Source: CAWKMN01 sp963850765 (GTDB lineage Bacteria; Chloroflexota; Anaerolineae; Aggregatilineales; Aggregatilineaceae). From it: a stretch of 64,000 nucleotides of DNA. Positions 8,422 through 17,050 of the stretch are shown one piece after another. The translations under genes were made by a program, and so were the position numbers. The notes under the pieces were generated by a model. The model ran no database searches and was not told the DNA's origin. It saw nothing but the letters and a program-made list of their open reading frames with translations. Every line of letters begins with the position of its first letter. The first letter of the stretch is position 1. The stretch covers positions 62,001-126,000 of the forward strand of contig CAWKMN010000001.1 of assembly GCA_963850765.1 (NCBI GenBank), written 5' to 3'.

Positions 8422-9243
8422 ATGATGAACCGGGGGGCGAGCCTCTTCTTTAACTGCGTGACGTGGATATTCCTGGGGCTGACAGTCGGCGCGCTCGTGA
8501 TCTTTTACGGCGTGGCGACCGATTTCATGGAGCCGCCTATCTTCGCGCCCGAAGAGCCATCGCTGCCTACCGCGGCGGCTTTTGGCACGCCGCTGCCCCT
8601 GCCGACGTGGACGCCGTCCGTTACACCGCTGCCAACGCGCACGGATACGCCCACTGCCACCGTCACACTGACGGACACGCCAACTCGCACCCTGACGCTG
8701 ACGCCCACCATCACGAATACGCCGGGACCGACGAGCACATTCACGCCGTCCCCGACGAAAACGCTGGTTCCCCACACGCCTACACCTACCCGCACGCCCA
8801 CGCCCACGGCGTCATTCACGCCAAGCCTGACGCCCACCGCGACCGGCCCGACCGGCACGCCAACTGGCACGCTGTCGCCCTATCCGTTTGCGGTGCAGCC
8901 GTCGTCGCTAATCCTGCGTGAGAACTTCGCGAACTCGGCGGGCTGTAACTGGCAAGGGGTCGCCGGGCAGGTGAGCACGGACCGGGGCGAACCTGTGAAA
9001 GGTGTTCAGGTGCGCGCCACGGGTGAGGACATCGGCGAGCGCACCACGCTCAGCGGGACGAATCAGGTCTATGGCCCGGCGGGCTGGGAGATCGTGCTGG
9101 GGAGCAGCACAAACACCGGGCGCTATCAGGTGGCGCTGTGGGCGGATGGTGCGCAGGTCTCGCCCACCGTCGAGATCGTCTTCCCGAACTCGTGCCAGCA
9201 AAACCTGGCGACGGTCAATTTTATCCAGACGCGACCGTATTAG
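8422..9243 (+). CDS. Membrane-anchored Thr/Pro-stalk protein with novel C-terminal domain (second of three)
   Basis: 273 residues. One N-terminal membrane helix (about 10-32), a TPT/TPS stalk (about 50-155), then a globular domain of about 115 residues. The domain has a conserved start (GCNWQGVAGQV), a central GEPVKGV turn and a conserved end (NSCQQNLATVNFIQTRPY) with two cysteines that could pair. The domain is clearly homologous to the end of the next gene. The GEP-x-x-G pattern resembles carboxypeptidase-regulatory-like or other Ig-type beta sandwiches, but I do not recognise the family. GGAGA precedes the ATG; the gap to the preceding gene is 24 bases. Confidence 0.75.
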   Translation: MMNRGASLFFNCVTWIFLGLTVGALVIFYGVATDFMEPPIFAPEEPSLPTAAAFGTPLPLPTWTPSVTPLPTRTDTPTATVTLTDTPTRTLTLTPTITNTPGPTSTFTPSPTKTLVPHTPTPTRTPTPTASFTPSLTPTATGPTGTPTGTLSPYPFAVQPSSLILRENFANSAGCNWQGVAGQVSTDRGEPVKGVQVRATGEDIGERTTLSGTNQVYGPAGWEIVLGSSTNTGRYQVALWADGAQVSPTVEIVFPNSCQQNLATVNFIQTRPY

Positions 9244-9261
9244 CTTCCGGCAGCGGCGACC

Positions 9262-10097
9262 ATGACTCCCAAACCACGCGCAGCTTTGATGGACCTGATC
9301 ACCGTGATCTTTCTGGTGCTGACGGTGAGCGTGATCGCGGCCGTGGTGCTGATCATCAACGATCCATCTATCCCGCTGAACCCGTTCCCGCCGCCAACCG
9401 TGCTGCCGCAGATCAACCTGCCGACGCTGACCCCCTCCGCGACGGCGACGGCCACCGCGACGGCCACGGATACGCCGACGATCACACCCACGCCCACCGC
9501 GACATTTACGCCCACCGATACGCCGCTGCCCACCAGCACGCCCACCCCGACGATCACGCCGACGTCGGTGCTGCCGGGCGCGCCGGTCCAGACGCAGCCG
9601 CCCACCATGGCGCTGCCGCCCCGGTGGGGCCGCCCACGACGGACCAGTCCACCCCCCCGCCGCTCGACGACGGCAGCGGGAGCCTCGTGCCGGGCAGTGG
9701 CAGCAATCTGCCCACGCCGATCCCGGCGGCAACCCGGTCGCCATTTCCCTTCACTGCGTCCGAGGTGCGCTATCAGGCCAACGACAGCGATCAGGGCTGC
9801 CAATGGCTCAGTATCGCCGGGACCGTGATCGATCTCGGCGGCGAGCCGCTGTCCGGTCTGGCGATCGAAATCAACGGATCAGAGTTTCACAACGTGCAGT
9901 TTTCCGGCTCGGCGGCGCAGTGGGGCGACGGCGGGTTCGAGTTCAATCTTGGCGCGGCCCCGCGCACCGCGACGTATACGCTGCGGGTGCTCGGTCCCAC
10001 CGGCGGGCCGGTTTCGGATCTGATCTATGTCGAGACGGGTAACACTTGCCAGAGCAACATCGCCATAGTAGAGTTGATCCAGAACCATCCCTATTGA
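9262..10097 (+). pseudogene. Membrane-anchored Thr/Pro-stalk protein (third of three), one frameshift
   Basis: The frame beginning at 9262 gives an N-terminal helix (about 9-35, DLITVIFLVLTVSVIAAVV) and a TPT stalk. The shared C-terminal domain (GCQWLSIAGTV, GEPLSGL, NTCQSNIAIVELIQNHPY) continues in another frame. The switch is in a C-rich run near 9618-9622; adding one C restores a 278-residue protein (836 + 1 bases). It is a paralogue of the preceding gene. A sequencing error, slippage-prone phase switching or recent decay would all give this picture. Confidence 0.75.
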
Positions 10098-10305
10098 GCG
10101 ATTAGCCGTTAGCCGTAAGCGATTAGCTCGTTAGCGATGGCGGTTTATCCCTGTTCGGTCATTCATGGAGTAATGTGTAGGGGCGAATCGCAATACGCCC
10201 CTACGAAAAACCTGTCATTCCGATCTTCTGAGGCAATTACGGTGAGCAGCTATATCCATCGGCTTTTGGCTAACGGCTAACCGCTAATAGCCAATCGCTA
10301 TCAGG
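10098..10305. repeat. Type C heptad inverted pair enclosing a type A stem-loop
   Basis: The left arm starts directly after the stop codon (10098-10137, GATTAGCCGTTAGC units). The right arm is at 10268-10301 (GCTAACGGCTAACCG units). Between them lies a type A palindrome at 10177-10207. Confidence 0.6.
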
Positions 10306-10312
10306 AGTTCTC

Positions 10313-11053
10313 ATGCAGCGTGTAACGAGCGGTATCCCCAACCTTGACGAGATGCTGGCCGGCGGGTTTGTCCCGCAGTCCGCGATCCTGCTGCGCGGCG
10401 CGCCGGGCACCGGCAAAACGACCTTCGGGCTTCAGTTTTTGCTGGACGGCATGCACCGGGGAGAGGCTGGGCTGTTTATTTCGTTCGAGGAGTTCCCGCA
10501 GTCGTTGTATCGCGATGCGGCCAGCCTGGGCTGGAACCTGGGCGAGATGGAAGAAGCCGGCAAGCTGCGGATGGTATTTACCTCGCCCCGCGTGCTCCAG
10601 CAGAGTCTCGCCACGCCCGACAGCAACATCGTGAGGACGATCCACCAGCTCGACATCCGCCGGGTGGTGGTGGACAGCCTGACACACTTCACCCAGATCA
10701 TCACCGACAACCACGAGCTGCGCCGGACCTATCATCAGGTGATCAGCGCCTTCCGGCGTGAAGGCGTCACGGCGCTCTATCTGGGTGAGGAGATGCGCTC
10801 GGATTACACCAACCAGGAACGCGGTCACCTGTCGTTTGTGGTGGACACATTGATCATGCTGCGCTATCTGGAGATCGACAGCGCCATCCAACGCGCGATA
10901 GTCGTGCTTAAGATGCGCTCGTCGGCGCACGACACGGCAATTCACGGCTATACGATTGGTCCCAACGGGATCACGGTCGGCAAGCCGCTGGAAGGGAAAA
11001 GCGGCCTGTTGAGCGGCATCGCGCACCACACCATGATCAGCACGGTGCAATAA
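10313..11053 (+). CDS. KaiC-like RecA-fold ATPase, single domain
   Basis: 246 residues, one KaiC/RadA-type domain. It begins with the KaiC-like TSGIPNLDEML. Walker A GAPGTGKTT is at 29-37, paired catalytic glutamates SFEE at 57-60 and Walker B VVVDS at 118-122. The family includes KaiC, archaeal GvpD-like and FlaH-like ATPases; isolated single-domain members have no settled role and act in signalling or assembly of surface machinery. There is no kaiB or kaiA nearby, so a clock role is not supported. The gene follows the stalk-protein row, with its ATG just after a heptad arm (AGGAG 4-8 bases upstream). Confidence 0.85.
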   Translation: MQRVTSGIPNLDEMLAGGFVPQSAILLRGAPGTGKTTFGLQFLLDGMHRGEAGLFISFEEFPQSLYRDAASLGWNLGEMEEAGKLRMVFTSPRVLQQSLATPDSNIVRTIHQLDIRRVVVDSLTHFTQIITDNHELRRTYHQVISAFRREGVTALYLGEEMRSDYTNQERGHLSFVVDTLIMLRYLEIDSAIQRAIVVLKMRSSAHDTAIHGYTIGPNGITVGKPLEGKSGLLSGIAHHTMISTVQ

Positions 11054-11070
11054 AAAACCTGTAACAAAAT

Positions 11071-11101
11071 TTGACAACTACCGGGTGGATTGCGCTACAA
11101 T
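11071..11101 (+). promoter_or_regulatory. Promoter-like signal upstream of a candidate small RNA
   Basis: Perfect TTGACA (11071-11076) and TACAAT (11096-11101). The spacer of 19 bases is longer than ideal. It lies just past the KaiC-like gene and before two hairpins. Confidence 0.4.
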
Positions 11102-11107
11102 GAAGTT

Positions 11108-11192
11108 ATATCGTAGGCTCGCAAGAGCTATTGCGACGCGCATCATTCCTCAAGTCCCATCTGGCTTATATCAGGTGGGACTTATCATTTCT
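11108..11192 (+). ncRNA. Candidate small RNA or two-hairpin 3' element
   Basis: About 85 bases with no open frame of note. Hairpin 1: TCGCAA / TTGCGA at 11119-11136 with a 6-base loop. Hairpin 2: a 12-pair stem AAGTCCCATCTG / CAGGTGGGACTT at 11152-11183, followed by ATCATTTCTT. A promoter-like signal stands directly upstream. It could instead be the shared terminator of the two convergent genes. I do not recognise a known RNA family. Confidence 0.35.
11152..11191. terminator. Terminator-like hairpin between convergent genes
   Basis: A 12-base-pair stem (11152-11163 with 11172-11183, one G-T pair) and an 8-base loop, with a moderately T-rich tail on the plus strand. It would serve the KaiC-like gene and perhaps the convergent membrane-protein gene. 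Confidence 0.5.
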
Positions 11193-13069
11193 TAAGGCTC
11201 CACGACTTCATAAACCTGCGCGCCGTCCCGGTCGTAGACCAGCCGCAGATAACGCGCCGCGCTGACCGGGGTCGTCAGATAAGACGCGGCTTCCGGCACG
11301 GGCTGCCGCCAGCGGAGCATATCATCGAAGCTGGCTGGATTGGCGAAAATCTGCGGCACCAGTACATAACGGATCCCCGCCGCGGCCAGTTGGTCGGCGT
11401 TGTTCGGATCGCGCGGATTGGCCCAGAAGGCACGCAGGGCCGCCTGCTCGGCATCAGCCTGTCCGGTGTTCTGGAAAAACGGCTGCGGTCGGAAATAGAC
11501 GGTATCGCGCTCCGCGATCACCGGGGCCCAGTCACCCTCGTGCGGGCCAGGATGGTTCAGCACGCGCGTATCCGGCGGCGTATTGTCGCGGATCCAGTTC
11601 ATGGCCTCGACGTCTGCTTCGGACGAAAACGCGCCGTATAAATCGACATAGTCTTTGCTGGTTTCCAGCACGTCATCGAAGAATACGACGCCCGCCGCCA
11701 GCCCGGCCGCTGCCAGCACCACAACCACGATCACGACCCGACCAACCGCACGATCCAGCCGCTTGCCGCCCAGCCGATCCGCCAGCCAGACCAGCGCCAG
11801 CCCGCCCAGGATCGTATAGGGGATGATCGGGCCGTGCCACGCGAGACTGAACGGGTAGTCATATTTCAGGATCGGCTCCATCGTATCCGGGAAATTCTCT
11901 TCGAGCAGGCCAAGCGTCGAAAACTCGATGATGCCCACCAGCCAGATCAGCGCCAGCGTATAGATCGGATGCCGCCGCCGCAGGAAGGTGAGAATCCCCA
12001 CCGCCGCCAGCACGACGATGACCCCGCCGTGCATCATGATCAGGGTGCGCCAGTGATCGCTCTCGACGACGAACGGCGATTCGATGTCCGATTCGAGCAG
12101 TTCGCGGATGCTGTCCAGCCAGGGCAGGCAGATCGCCAGCGCGATCAGTGGGATCACCAGCACGAGCGCCAGCCACGTGGTGAAACGGGGGCGCGGTTTG
12201 CTCAGCCAGATCACGATCAGCCACGGCACATACCCGATCATCAGCGCGATGGTGGTGTCGGGCTGGCTGAGCGGCACCCCGGCCAGACAGATCGCCGCCA
12301 GGAACACGCTCGACCAGCTCCACGTATGCAGCAGGCGCATCACGAAGGTGATAAACGCCAGCGAAAACAGCAGCGCCAGCAGCGCGGTATAGTGTGAATC
12401 CATGAAGGCGGTGAACAGCCCCGTGCCGATCAGCGCCGCCAGCATAAAGCCGCGGCCCATCCGCGGCCCGCCCAGTTCGGTGCCCAGGTCATAGGCCGTC
12501 CACACGAACAGCACGGCGATCACCGCGCTCATGACCAGTTGGATCGTCTGGATTCCCAGGTCAAAACGTGCGCTCAGGTGCGCGACCAGCCCGATATAGC
12601 CGGGTGAATAGAGGTAGTCGATTTCGGAATGCCAGGGAGCCAGGGTGGTGTAGTCTTCCCCATCGCGCAGGGACAGCGCCAGATAGCCGAATCCCTGGGC
12701 GTCGGTATCCAGCGGCACGGGCAGCACGAACACAACCGCGCCTAACAGCGCGATCACCATCAGCATGAACAGCGCATCGCGCGCGCTCGGCCATGTCCAG
12801 TTGGGCTTGCCCACCGTGCCGCGATAATAACTGGCGGTCATGGCGGCGCTGAAAGCTACCAGCGCGAAAACGCCGATCCACAGGCTGTCGACCAGCGCGG
12901 GCGACCACCCGTTCAGCGGTGCGATGAGCCATGTGCTATCCACGACCGCCGCCAGGAGCACCACCGTTCCCAGCCCGATCCGCGCGCCGCGCGTGGGGAT
13001 GATCGAGGCGACCAGTGTGCCGGTGCCCAGCAAAAAAGCGAGCAGAAGACCATAAGCCAGAACAGCCAT
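11192..13069 (-). CDS. Large polytopic membrane protein, GT-C-like
   Basis: 625 residues. About 12 hydrophobic segments span residues 1-455. A C-terminal soluble part of about 160 residues follows, with MNWIRDNTPPDTRVLNHPG and AAGIRYVLVPQ, a layout common in GT39-like or DUF6541-type membrane proteins of Chloroflexota and Actinobacteria. An acidic pair near the first outer loop (PLDTDAQGFGYLA) could be the GT-C acidic motif. It lies at the end of the polysaccharide locus in the same direction, separated by a 135-base repeat gap. Probably a polyprenyl-linked sugar transferase, but no firm catalytic motif is seen. Confidence 0.6.
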   Translation of the reverse strand: MAVLAYGLLLAFLLGTGTLVASIIPTRGARIGLGTVVLLAAVVDSTWLIAPLNGWSPALVDSLWIGVFALVAFSAAMTASYYRGTVGKPNWTWPSARDALFMLMVIALLGAVVFVLPVPLDTDAQGFGYLALSLRDGEDYTTLAPWHSEIDYLYSPGYIGLVAHLSARFDLGIQTIQLVMSAVIAVLFVWTAYDLGTELGGPRMGRGFMLAALIGTGLFTAFMDSHYTALLALLFSLAFITFVMRLLHTWSWSSVFLAAICLAGVPLSQPDTTIALMIGYVPWLIVIWLSKPRPRFTTWLALVLVIPLIALAICLPWLDSIRELLESDIESPFVVESDHWRTLIMMHGGVIVVLAAVGILTFLRRRHPIYTLALIWLVGIIEFSTLGLLEENFPDTMEPILKYDYPFSLAWHGPIIPYTILGGLALVWLADRLGGKRLDRAVGRVVIVVVVLAAAGLAAGVVFFDDVLETSKDYVDLYGAFSSEADVEAMNWIRDNTPPDTRVLNHPGPHEGDWAPVIAERDTVYFRPQPFFQNTGQADAEQAALRAFWANPRDPNNADQLAAAGIRYVLVPQIFANPASFDDMLRWRQPVPEAASYLTTPVSAARYLRLVYDRDGAQVYEVVEP

Positions 13070-13101
13070 GCATCAAGCCCCTGGTAGAAAAAACAGTTTG
13101 C

Positions 13102-13216
13102 AGTGATCAGTTGTGAGTAGTTTTTAGTTCTTGGTTTTTAGTTCTCAGTGGTTAAATAGAAGTCTCGGTTCGTCTGAGCAAAACCAATAACCAAAAACCA
13201 ATAACTAATCACCAAC
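13102..13216. repeat. Type D heptad-like inverted pair (TTGGTTTTTAGTTCT)
   Basis: The left arm 13102-13153 (AGTTTTTAGTTCTTGGTTT units) and the right arm 13182-13216 (AACCAATAACCAAAAACCAA units) are inverted to each other. The right arm reaches into the 3' end of the acyltransferase gene and supplies its TAG stop at 13205-13207. Confidence 0.6.
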
Positions 13217-13873
13217 GACATCTAACGGCCGGATCACCCGTGCCGGGTTGCCGGCGGCGATCACGCCCGGCGGAATGTTGCGTGTAACCACACTGCCTGC
13301 GCCGATCACACTGCGCGCCCCGATGGTGACGCCTTTCAGGATAAGCGACTGCATCCCGATAAACACGCCGTCCTCAATCGTGACCGGCGCAGTGGCCCCA
13401 TCCAGCGGGCGGGCCAGCCGATCTTCCAGGCGGAGCGGGTGGAAATCGGTGTCGGTGATGGTGCAGTTGCCGCCGACCCAGACATCATCGCCAATCGTGA
13501 TACTTTCCTCGGCGCAGATCGTGCCGCCCGTCATGCCAAAGCCGCGCCCGATCACCAGCCGCGCGCCGGCCCGGCGCGTCGAGAGGATCACCGGGTGGAA
13601 CGGCCCCAGCGCGTTGCTCTGCGGGATGGAGCGCAGTTGCAGCCCGTCTCCGATCAGCAGCGTGCTGCGGCGGTGCTTCTGGAGAATCGGCACGCCGTAG
13701 AATCGCCAGCCGCGCCCCCACGGAACTCCCGCCCATGCAAATAGTATGCGCGCAACCGGCCAACTGAGCAAGCGCCGTATTTCCAGCCGGACGCGCCACG
13801 GCGTATCCAGAGCCATCTGGAGCGCCTGGGCGGACACAGCGCTTTCGGGTGGGGCGACTTCGTGATCGTTCAT
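13205..13873 (-). CDS. Hexapeptide-repeat O-acyltransferase (WcaF/MaaT-like)
   Basis: 222 residues from the ATG at 13873, which overlaps the stop of the upstream glycosyltransferase (ATGA). The C-terminal two thirds show left-handed beta-helix hexapeptides (VIGRGF, ITIGDDVWVGG, VTIEDGVFIG, VTIGARSVIGAGS) and the typical finish VIAAGNPARVI. His in TDTDFHPL is the likely catalytic base. Such enzymes acetylate sugars of exopolysaccharides using acetyl-CoA. The last codons (VVGD) and the stop lie inside a type D repeat, so the native C-terminus may be modified. Confidence 0.9.
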   Translation of the reverse strand: MNDHEVAPPESAVSAQALQMALDTPWRVRLEIRRLLSWPVARILFAWAGVPWGRGWRFYGVPILQKHRRSTLLIGDGLQLRSIPQSNALGPFHPVILSTRRAGARLVIGRGFGMTGGTICAEESITIGDDVWVGGNCTITDTDFHPLRLEDRLARPLDGATAPVTIEDGVFIGMQSLILKGVTIGARSVIGAGSVVTRNIPPGVIAAGNPARVIRPLDVVGD

Positions 13874-15059
13874 AGGTACGGCCGGATCATCTCCACAAAC
13901 TGCCGGGCGCGGTGCCGGAAGGTATGCTCCTTCAGGAAGCGCTCGTGAGCGGCTTGGGCCATGGCGCGGCGGGCGCTCTCGTGGCCCAGCAGCCACGTAT
14001 ATCGCTCCATCGCTTCCCCGGCACTGTGGACGATAATCAGCTCCTTCTCCGGCTCGAACCACGTCTCAATCCCTTCGTAGGGGTTGCAGACCATACACGC
14101 CCGCATCGCCGCCAGTTCAAATGGGCGCGAGCTGGACGACGCAAAAACCGAGGCGTGCGCTTTGCGCGTGATCACCAGATTGATCTTACTGCGGCAGGCA
14201 TATTCGCGCAGCTTGTTCAACGACAGATACGGCAGCGTCTCCGCCCGGCCCAGATCGCCCAGATTGCGTGCCGCGCACGGCAAAGCGCACGCCGGGCAGC
14301 TTCAGACTGGGCTCGCGCACCATGGCATCGATCCATTCGCCCCGGTATTCGCGGCCGTGTCCATAAAAAAACGCGTCGATGTCCTGGGGCACATCCAGCG
14401 GGCTGAACATAGCCTCATCCGCGCCATAAAATAGCGTGTGGACTTCCCGCGCGCCGAGTTCGCGCAGGCCCGCCCGGCCGCCTTCGCTGTTGGAGAAAAA
14501 CGCCGTGTATTCGGACAGATCCGCACCCTGGTAGAAACGGAAGCCGGTCGCAAAACCCATGAAGTTCGGCAGGCTGGCCGGCACGTCGCCATCGTAGAAA
14601 AAGACGGGCTTGTGATAGCCGCTCGGTGATATGATGCGCTAACCCGGACAGGTGGTTCAGCGGCACGGTGATCACCAGCACGGCATCCACGTCCGGGTGC
14701 TGCCGGAGCAGCCGATCGACATGCCGGCGCCAGCGCGGCGCGATCACGGTCTGCGCGGTGCGCCGCACCAGCCGGTCCGACAGGCTCTCCGCTTCGATCT
14801 GCGTCCCGGCGGCCTGGGACTGTTTGACGCCGGTGAAGCGCCGGATGGTATCGCGCGCCAGCTTAAATACATCCCCTTCCAGCCGGGCGGGATTGGGCGC
14901 GGCTCGCCACCACGGGGATTCGATGGCCGGCCCCTGGTAAGGCGTCACGATCAGATCCACGCCGACCTCGTACAGCGCCTTGAGGAACTGCCACCACGCG
15001 GGCGTGGCGCTGAATGGCTGGGTCAGATCCAGCGAGGAGACGATCACCAGGAGTTTCAT
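13870..15059 (-). pseudogene. Glycosyltransferase (CgeB/GT1-like), two frameshifts
   Basis: The conserved protein runs through three frames: MKLLVIVSSLDLTQPFSATP from 15059 (GGAGG upstream), then KPVFFYDGDVPASLP and DAFFYGHGREYRG, then LNKLREYACRSKINL and SSSRPFELAAMRACMV to the stop at 13870. One extra base near 14620 (GAGCGGCTAT) and one near 14263 (GGCACGCAAT) explain both switches. Removing them gives exactly 396 residues. The middle and end match DUF3880/CgeB-type glycosyltransferases that work on surface glycans. It overlaps the acyltransferase start by 4 bases, so it belongs to the same operon. Confidence 0.75.
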
Positions 15060-15087
15060 CACGAATCCTCCGCGATGAGAGACGCTG

Positions 15088-16360
15088 TCATGTGGGCGAT
15101 CCTGTGTGGCTGTGCCGTTTCGCCAGGGCGCGCTCGTAAACAGCGAGCATGGCGCTCACCTGATGATCCAGCGTGAACTGCTGGCGGATGCGTTCACGAC
15201 CGGCGGCGGCCATACACTGGCGCAGCGACTCGTCGGTCAGCAATCGGGTCAGGCGGTCGGCCAGCGCATCCGTGTTATAGGGGTTCACCACGAAACCCGT
15301 TTTGCCGTCGAGCACGGCCTCGCGCGCGCCGCCAAAACAGGTCGTAATGGGCGGCGTACCCGCGGCCATCCCTTCGAGATTCACCGTGGGGAACGAGTTC
15401 GAAACAGACGGACGGCGTGGCGACCGCAGCCGCCAGCCGGTAGGCGGCCGCCAGTTCCGCGCCGTCGAGCCAGCCGCCGAAGACCATCTCATGGGCCAGA
15501 TCGGCGTTTTCGTGGATCAACTGCCGCGTGTAATCGGATGAATGTGAAAGCACCAGCAGCGCCACGTTGGGAACCGCTCGCTTGACCCGGCGCAGCGCCG
15601 CCAACAACTGCATATCGCCCTTTTCGCGGTTGAGCCGCCCGCCAAACAGGATCACGCGCCGGCCTTCCAGCCGGAGGCGCTGGCGCAGCACATCAACCGC
15701 CGCGTCGGGCAGATCAAAAAGCTCGGGATTCACTCCGTTGTGGACAACCTCGAACAGCGGCAGTTGGTTGGCTTCCAGTGCGTCCTTGAGGGCATGACTG
15801 ACAGCGACACAGGCATCGACATAATAGTGCATCGTGTGGCGGATCGAGAGATTGCGAGCCGGGTTCCAGCGCAGCCGCATCTGCCGCATATTGTAGCCAA
15901 ACGGCAGGCGGTAATCGAAGCCGTCTAGCTGCTCAGGCCGGGCAGGATCAATGAAGCGGGTTAGTTTGCCATAAGCGAATGGCATTACGTCATGCGCGGT
16001 AAATACCGTGGCCGCTCCGGAAAAACGTCCGATCACCAGGCTGTGATAACCGAGATGAAAATGGACATTGTGAGCATGCATCACGTCTGGCTTTAGTTTG
16101 CGCAGCAGGATATTGAGCGGGCGCACGGTTTGCGGGTTCAGCAGCCCGAACCATGCCCGCCAGCGCGGAGCGTAATTCGAGTGGAGCAAGTGGACTGTGA
16201 TCCCCTGCCGCGTCTCGACATGGGCCGGGCCGGGGGTGGCGGTTACGAACGTGACACGGTGCCCGGCAGCTATCAGCCCCTGCCCCAACTGCCAGGCAAT
16301 CTGGCCGGCCCCGCCGGGATCTTCAGGTGGCAGGGGATCGCTCAAAATCGTGATATGCAT
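15088..16360 (-). pseudogene. GT4 family glycosyltransferase, one frameshift
   Basis: A GT-B fold enzyme. The N-terminal acceptor domain starts MHITILSDPLPPEDPGGAGQ. The donor domain has ILFGGRLNREKGD and then, in the next frame, FPTVNLEGMAAGTPPITT with the EX7E-type glutamate region. A single extra base near 15397 (CGAACTCGTT) causes the switch inside TPSVCFE-S-FPTVNLE; removing it gives 423 residues. The usual ending of about 100 residues follows. It is part of the minus-strand polysaccharide run. Confidence 0.8.
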
Positions 16361-16438
16361 AGGGTTAGCCTGATCCGCTCAAGCATTAAAATCTGTGGGT
16401 GCAAGACGGCCCAACAATACCATATCGGACCGATCTTG

Positions 16439-17038
16439 TCAGCGTTTGCGCGCTTCCACCCAATAACTCGCCGGGAAGCCGGGCACCGAGAGATCGATCG
16501 GGTCGAGCGCCAGGATCTCGTAGTGGGGTTCCAGCAGCAGGCGCAGTCCGTGCGCGGTAAACCGCCAGAAATCGTACGGTTCGAGGTGAAGGCTCTGGCG
16601 AAACGGCACGTTCAGCAGCAGATAGCCGCCCGGTTTCAGGATGCGCGTGATCTCGGCCAGGGCGCGCGGGTAGTCGTCCACGTGTTCCAACACGCTGTTG
16701 CACAGCACACCGTCATAGGCTGCATCGCTGATCTGCGGCATAGCACGGATGTCCACCTGAAGCTGCGCGCCGCGCGCGGTGGTCAGGTCGGCGGTCGTAT
16801 AGGAGGCGCTGCGGATGAAATAATCGCCGTAGTGCTGGCCTTCTTTGTCCGAATCGCTGCCGCTGCCCAGTGAAATCACATCGCCGGTGATCGCCGCGGC
16901 GTGCTGGCGCAGCCAGCGGTTGGTTTCGCGCCGGTTGCGTGAGATATGCCAGCCAAGCCGGTGCAGCACCCATTTTTTGAAGCCAACCGGCAGCAGGTGC
17001 TTAAAACGCTCTTTAAAGCGGAAAATCCGCATCCGCAT
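16439..17038 (-). CDS. Class I SAM-dependent methyltransferase (Methyltransf_11)
   Basis: 199 residues, with AGGAGA just before the ATG. The SAM-binding motif I region is VISLGSGSDSD (about 54-64). Motif II and post-motif signals are YDGVLCNSVLEHVDDYPRAL and ILKPGGYLLLNVPF. In surface-polysaccharide loci such enzymes usually methylate a sugar hydroxyl or a chain end. It sits between two GT4 genes, 12 bases after the preceding stop. Substrate unknown. Confidence 0.85.
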   Translation of the reverse strand: MRMRIFRFKERFKHLLPVGFKKWVLHRLGWHISRNRRETNRWLRQHAAAITGDVISLGSGSDSDKEGQHYGDYFIRSASYTTADLTTARGAQLQVDIRAMPQISDAAYDGVLCNSVLEHVDDYPRALAEITRILKPGGYLLLNVPFRQSLHLEPYDFWRFTAHGLRLLLEPHYEILALDPIDLSVPGFPASYWVEARKR

Positions 17039-17050
17039 CGGGTTCTCTCC

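Noticed and set aside
10098..10305. Heptad repeats considered as a CRISPR array
   Set aside because: Units are 7 bases, adjacent and without unique spacers; no cas genes are present.
10313..11053. Circadian clock KaiC
   Set aside because: Only one RecA domain, and no KaiA/KaiB genes in the window.
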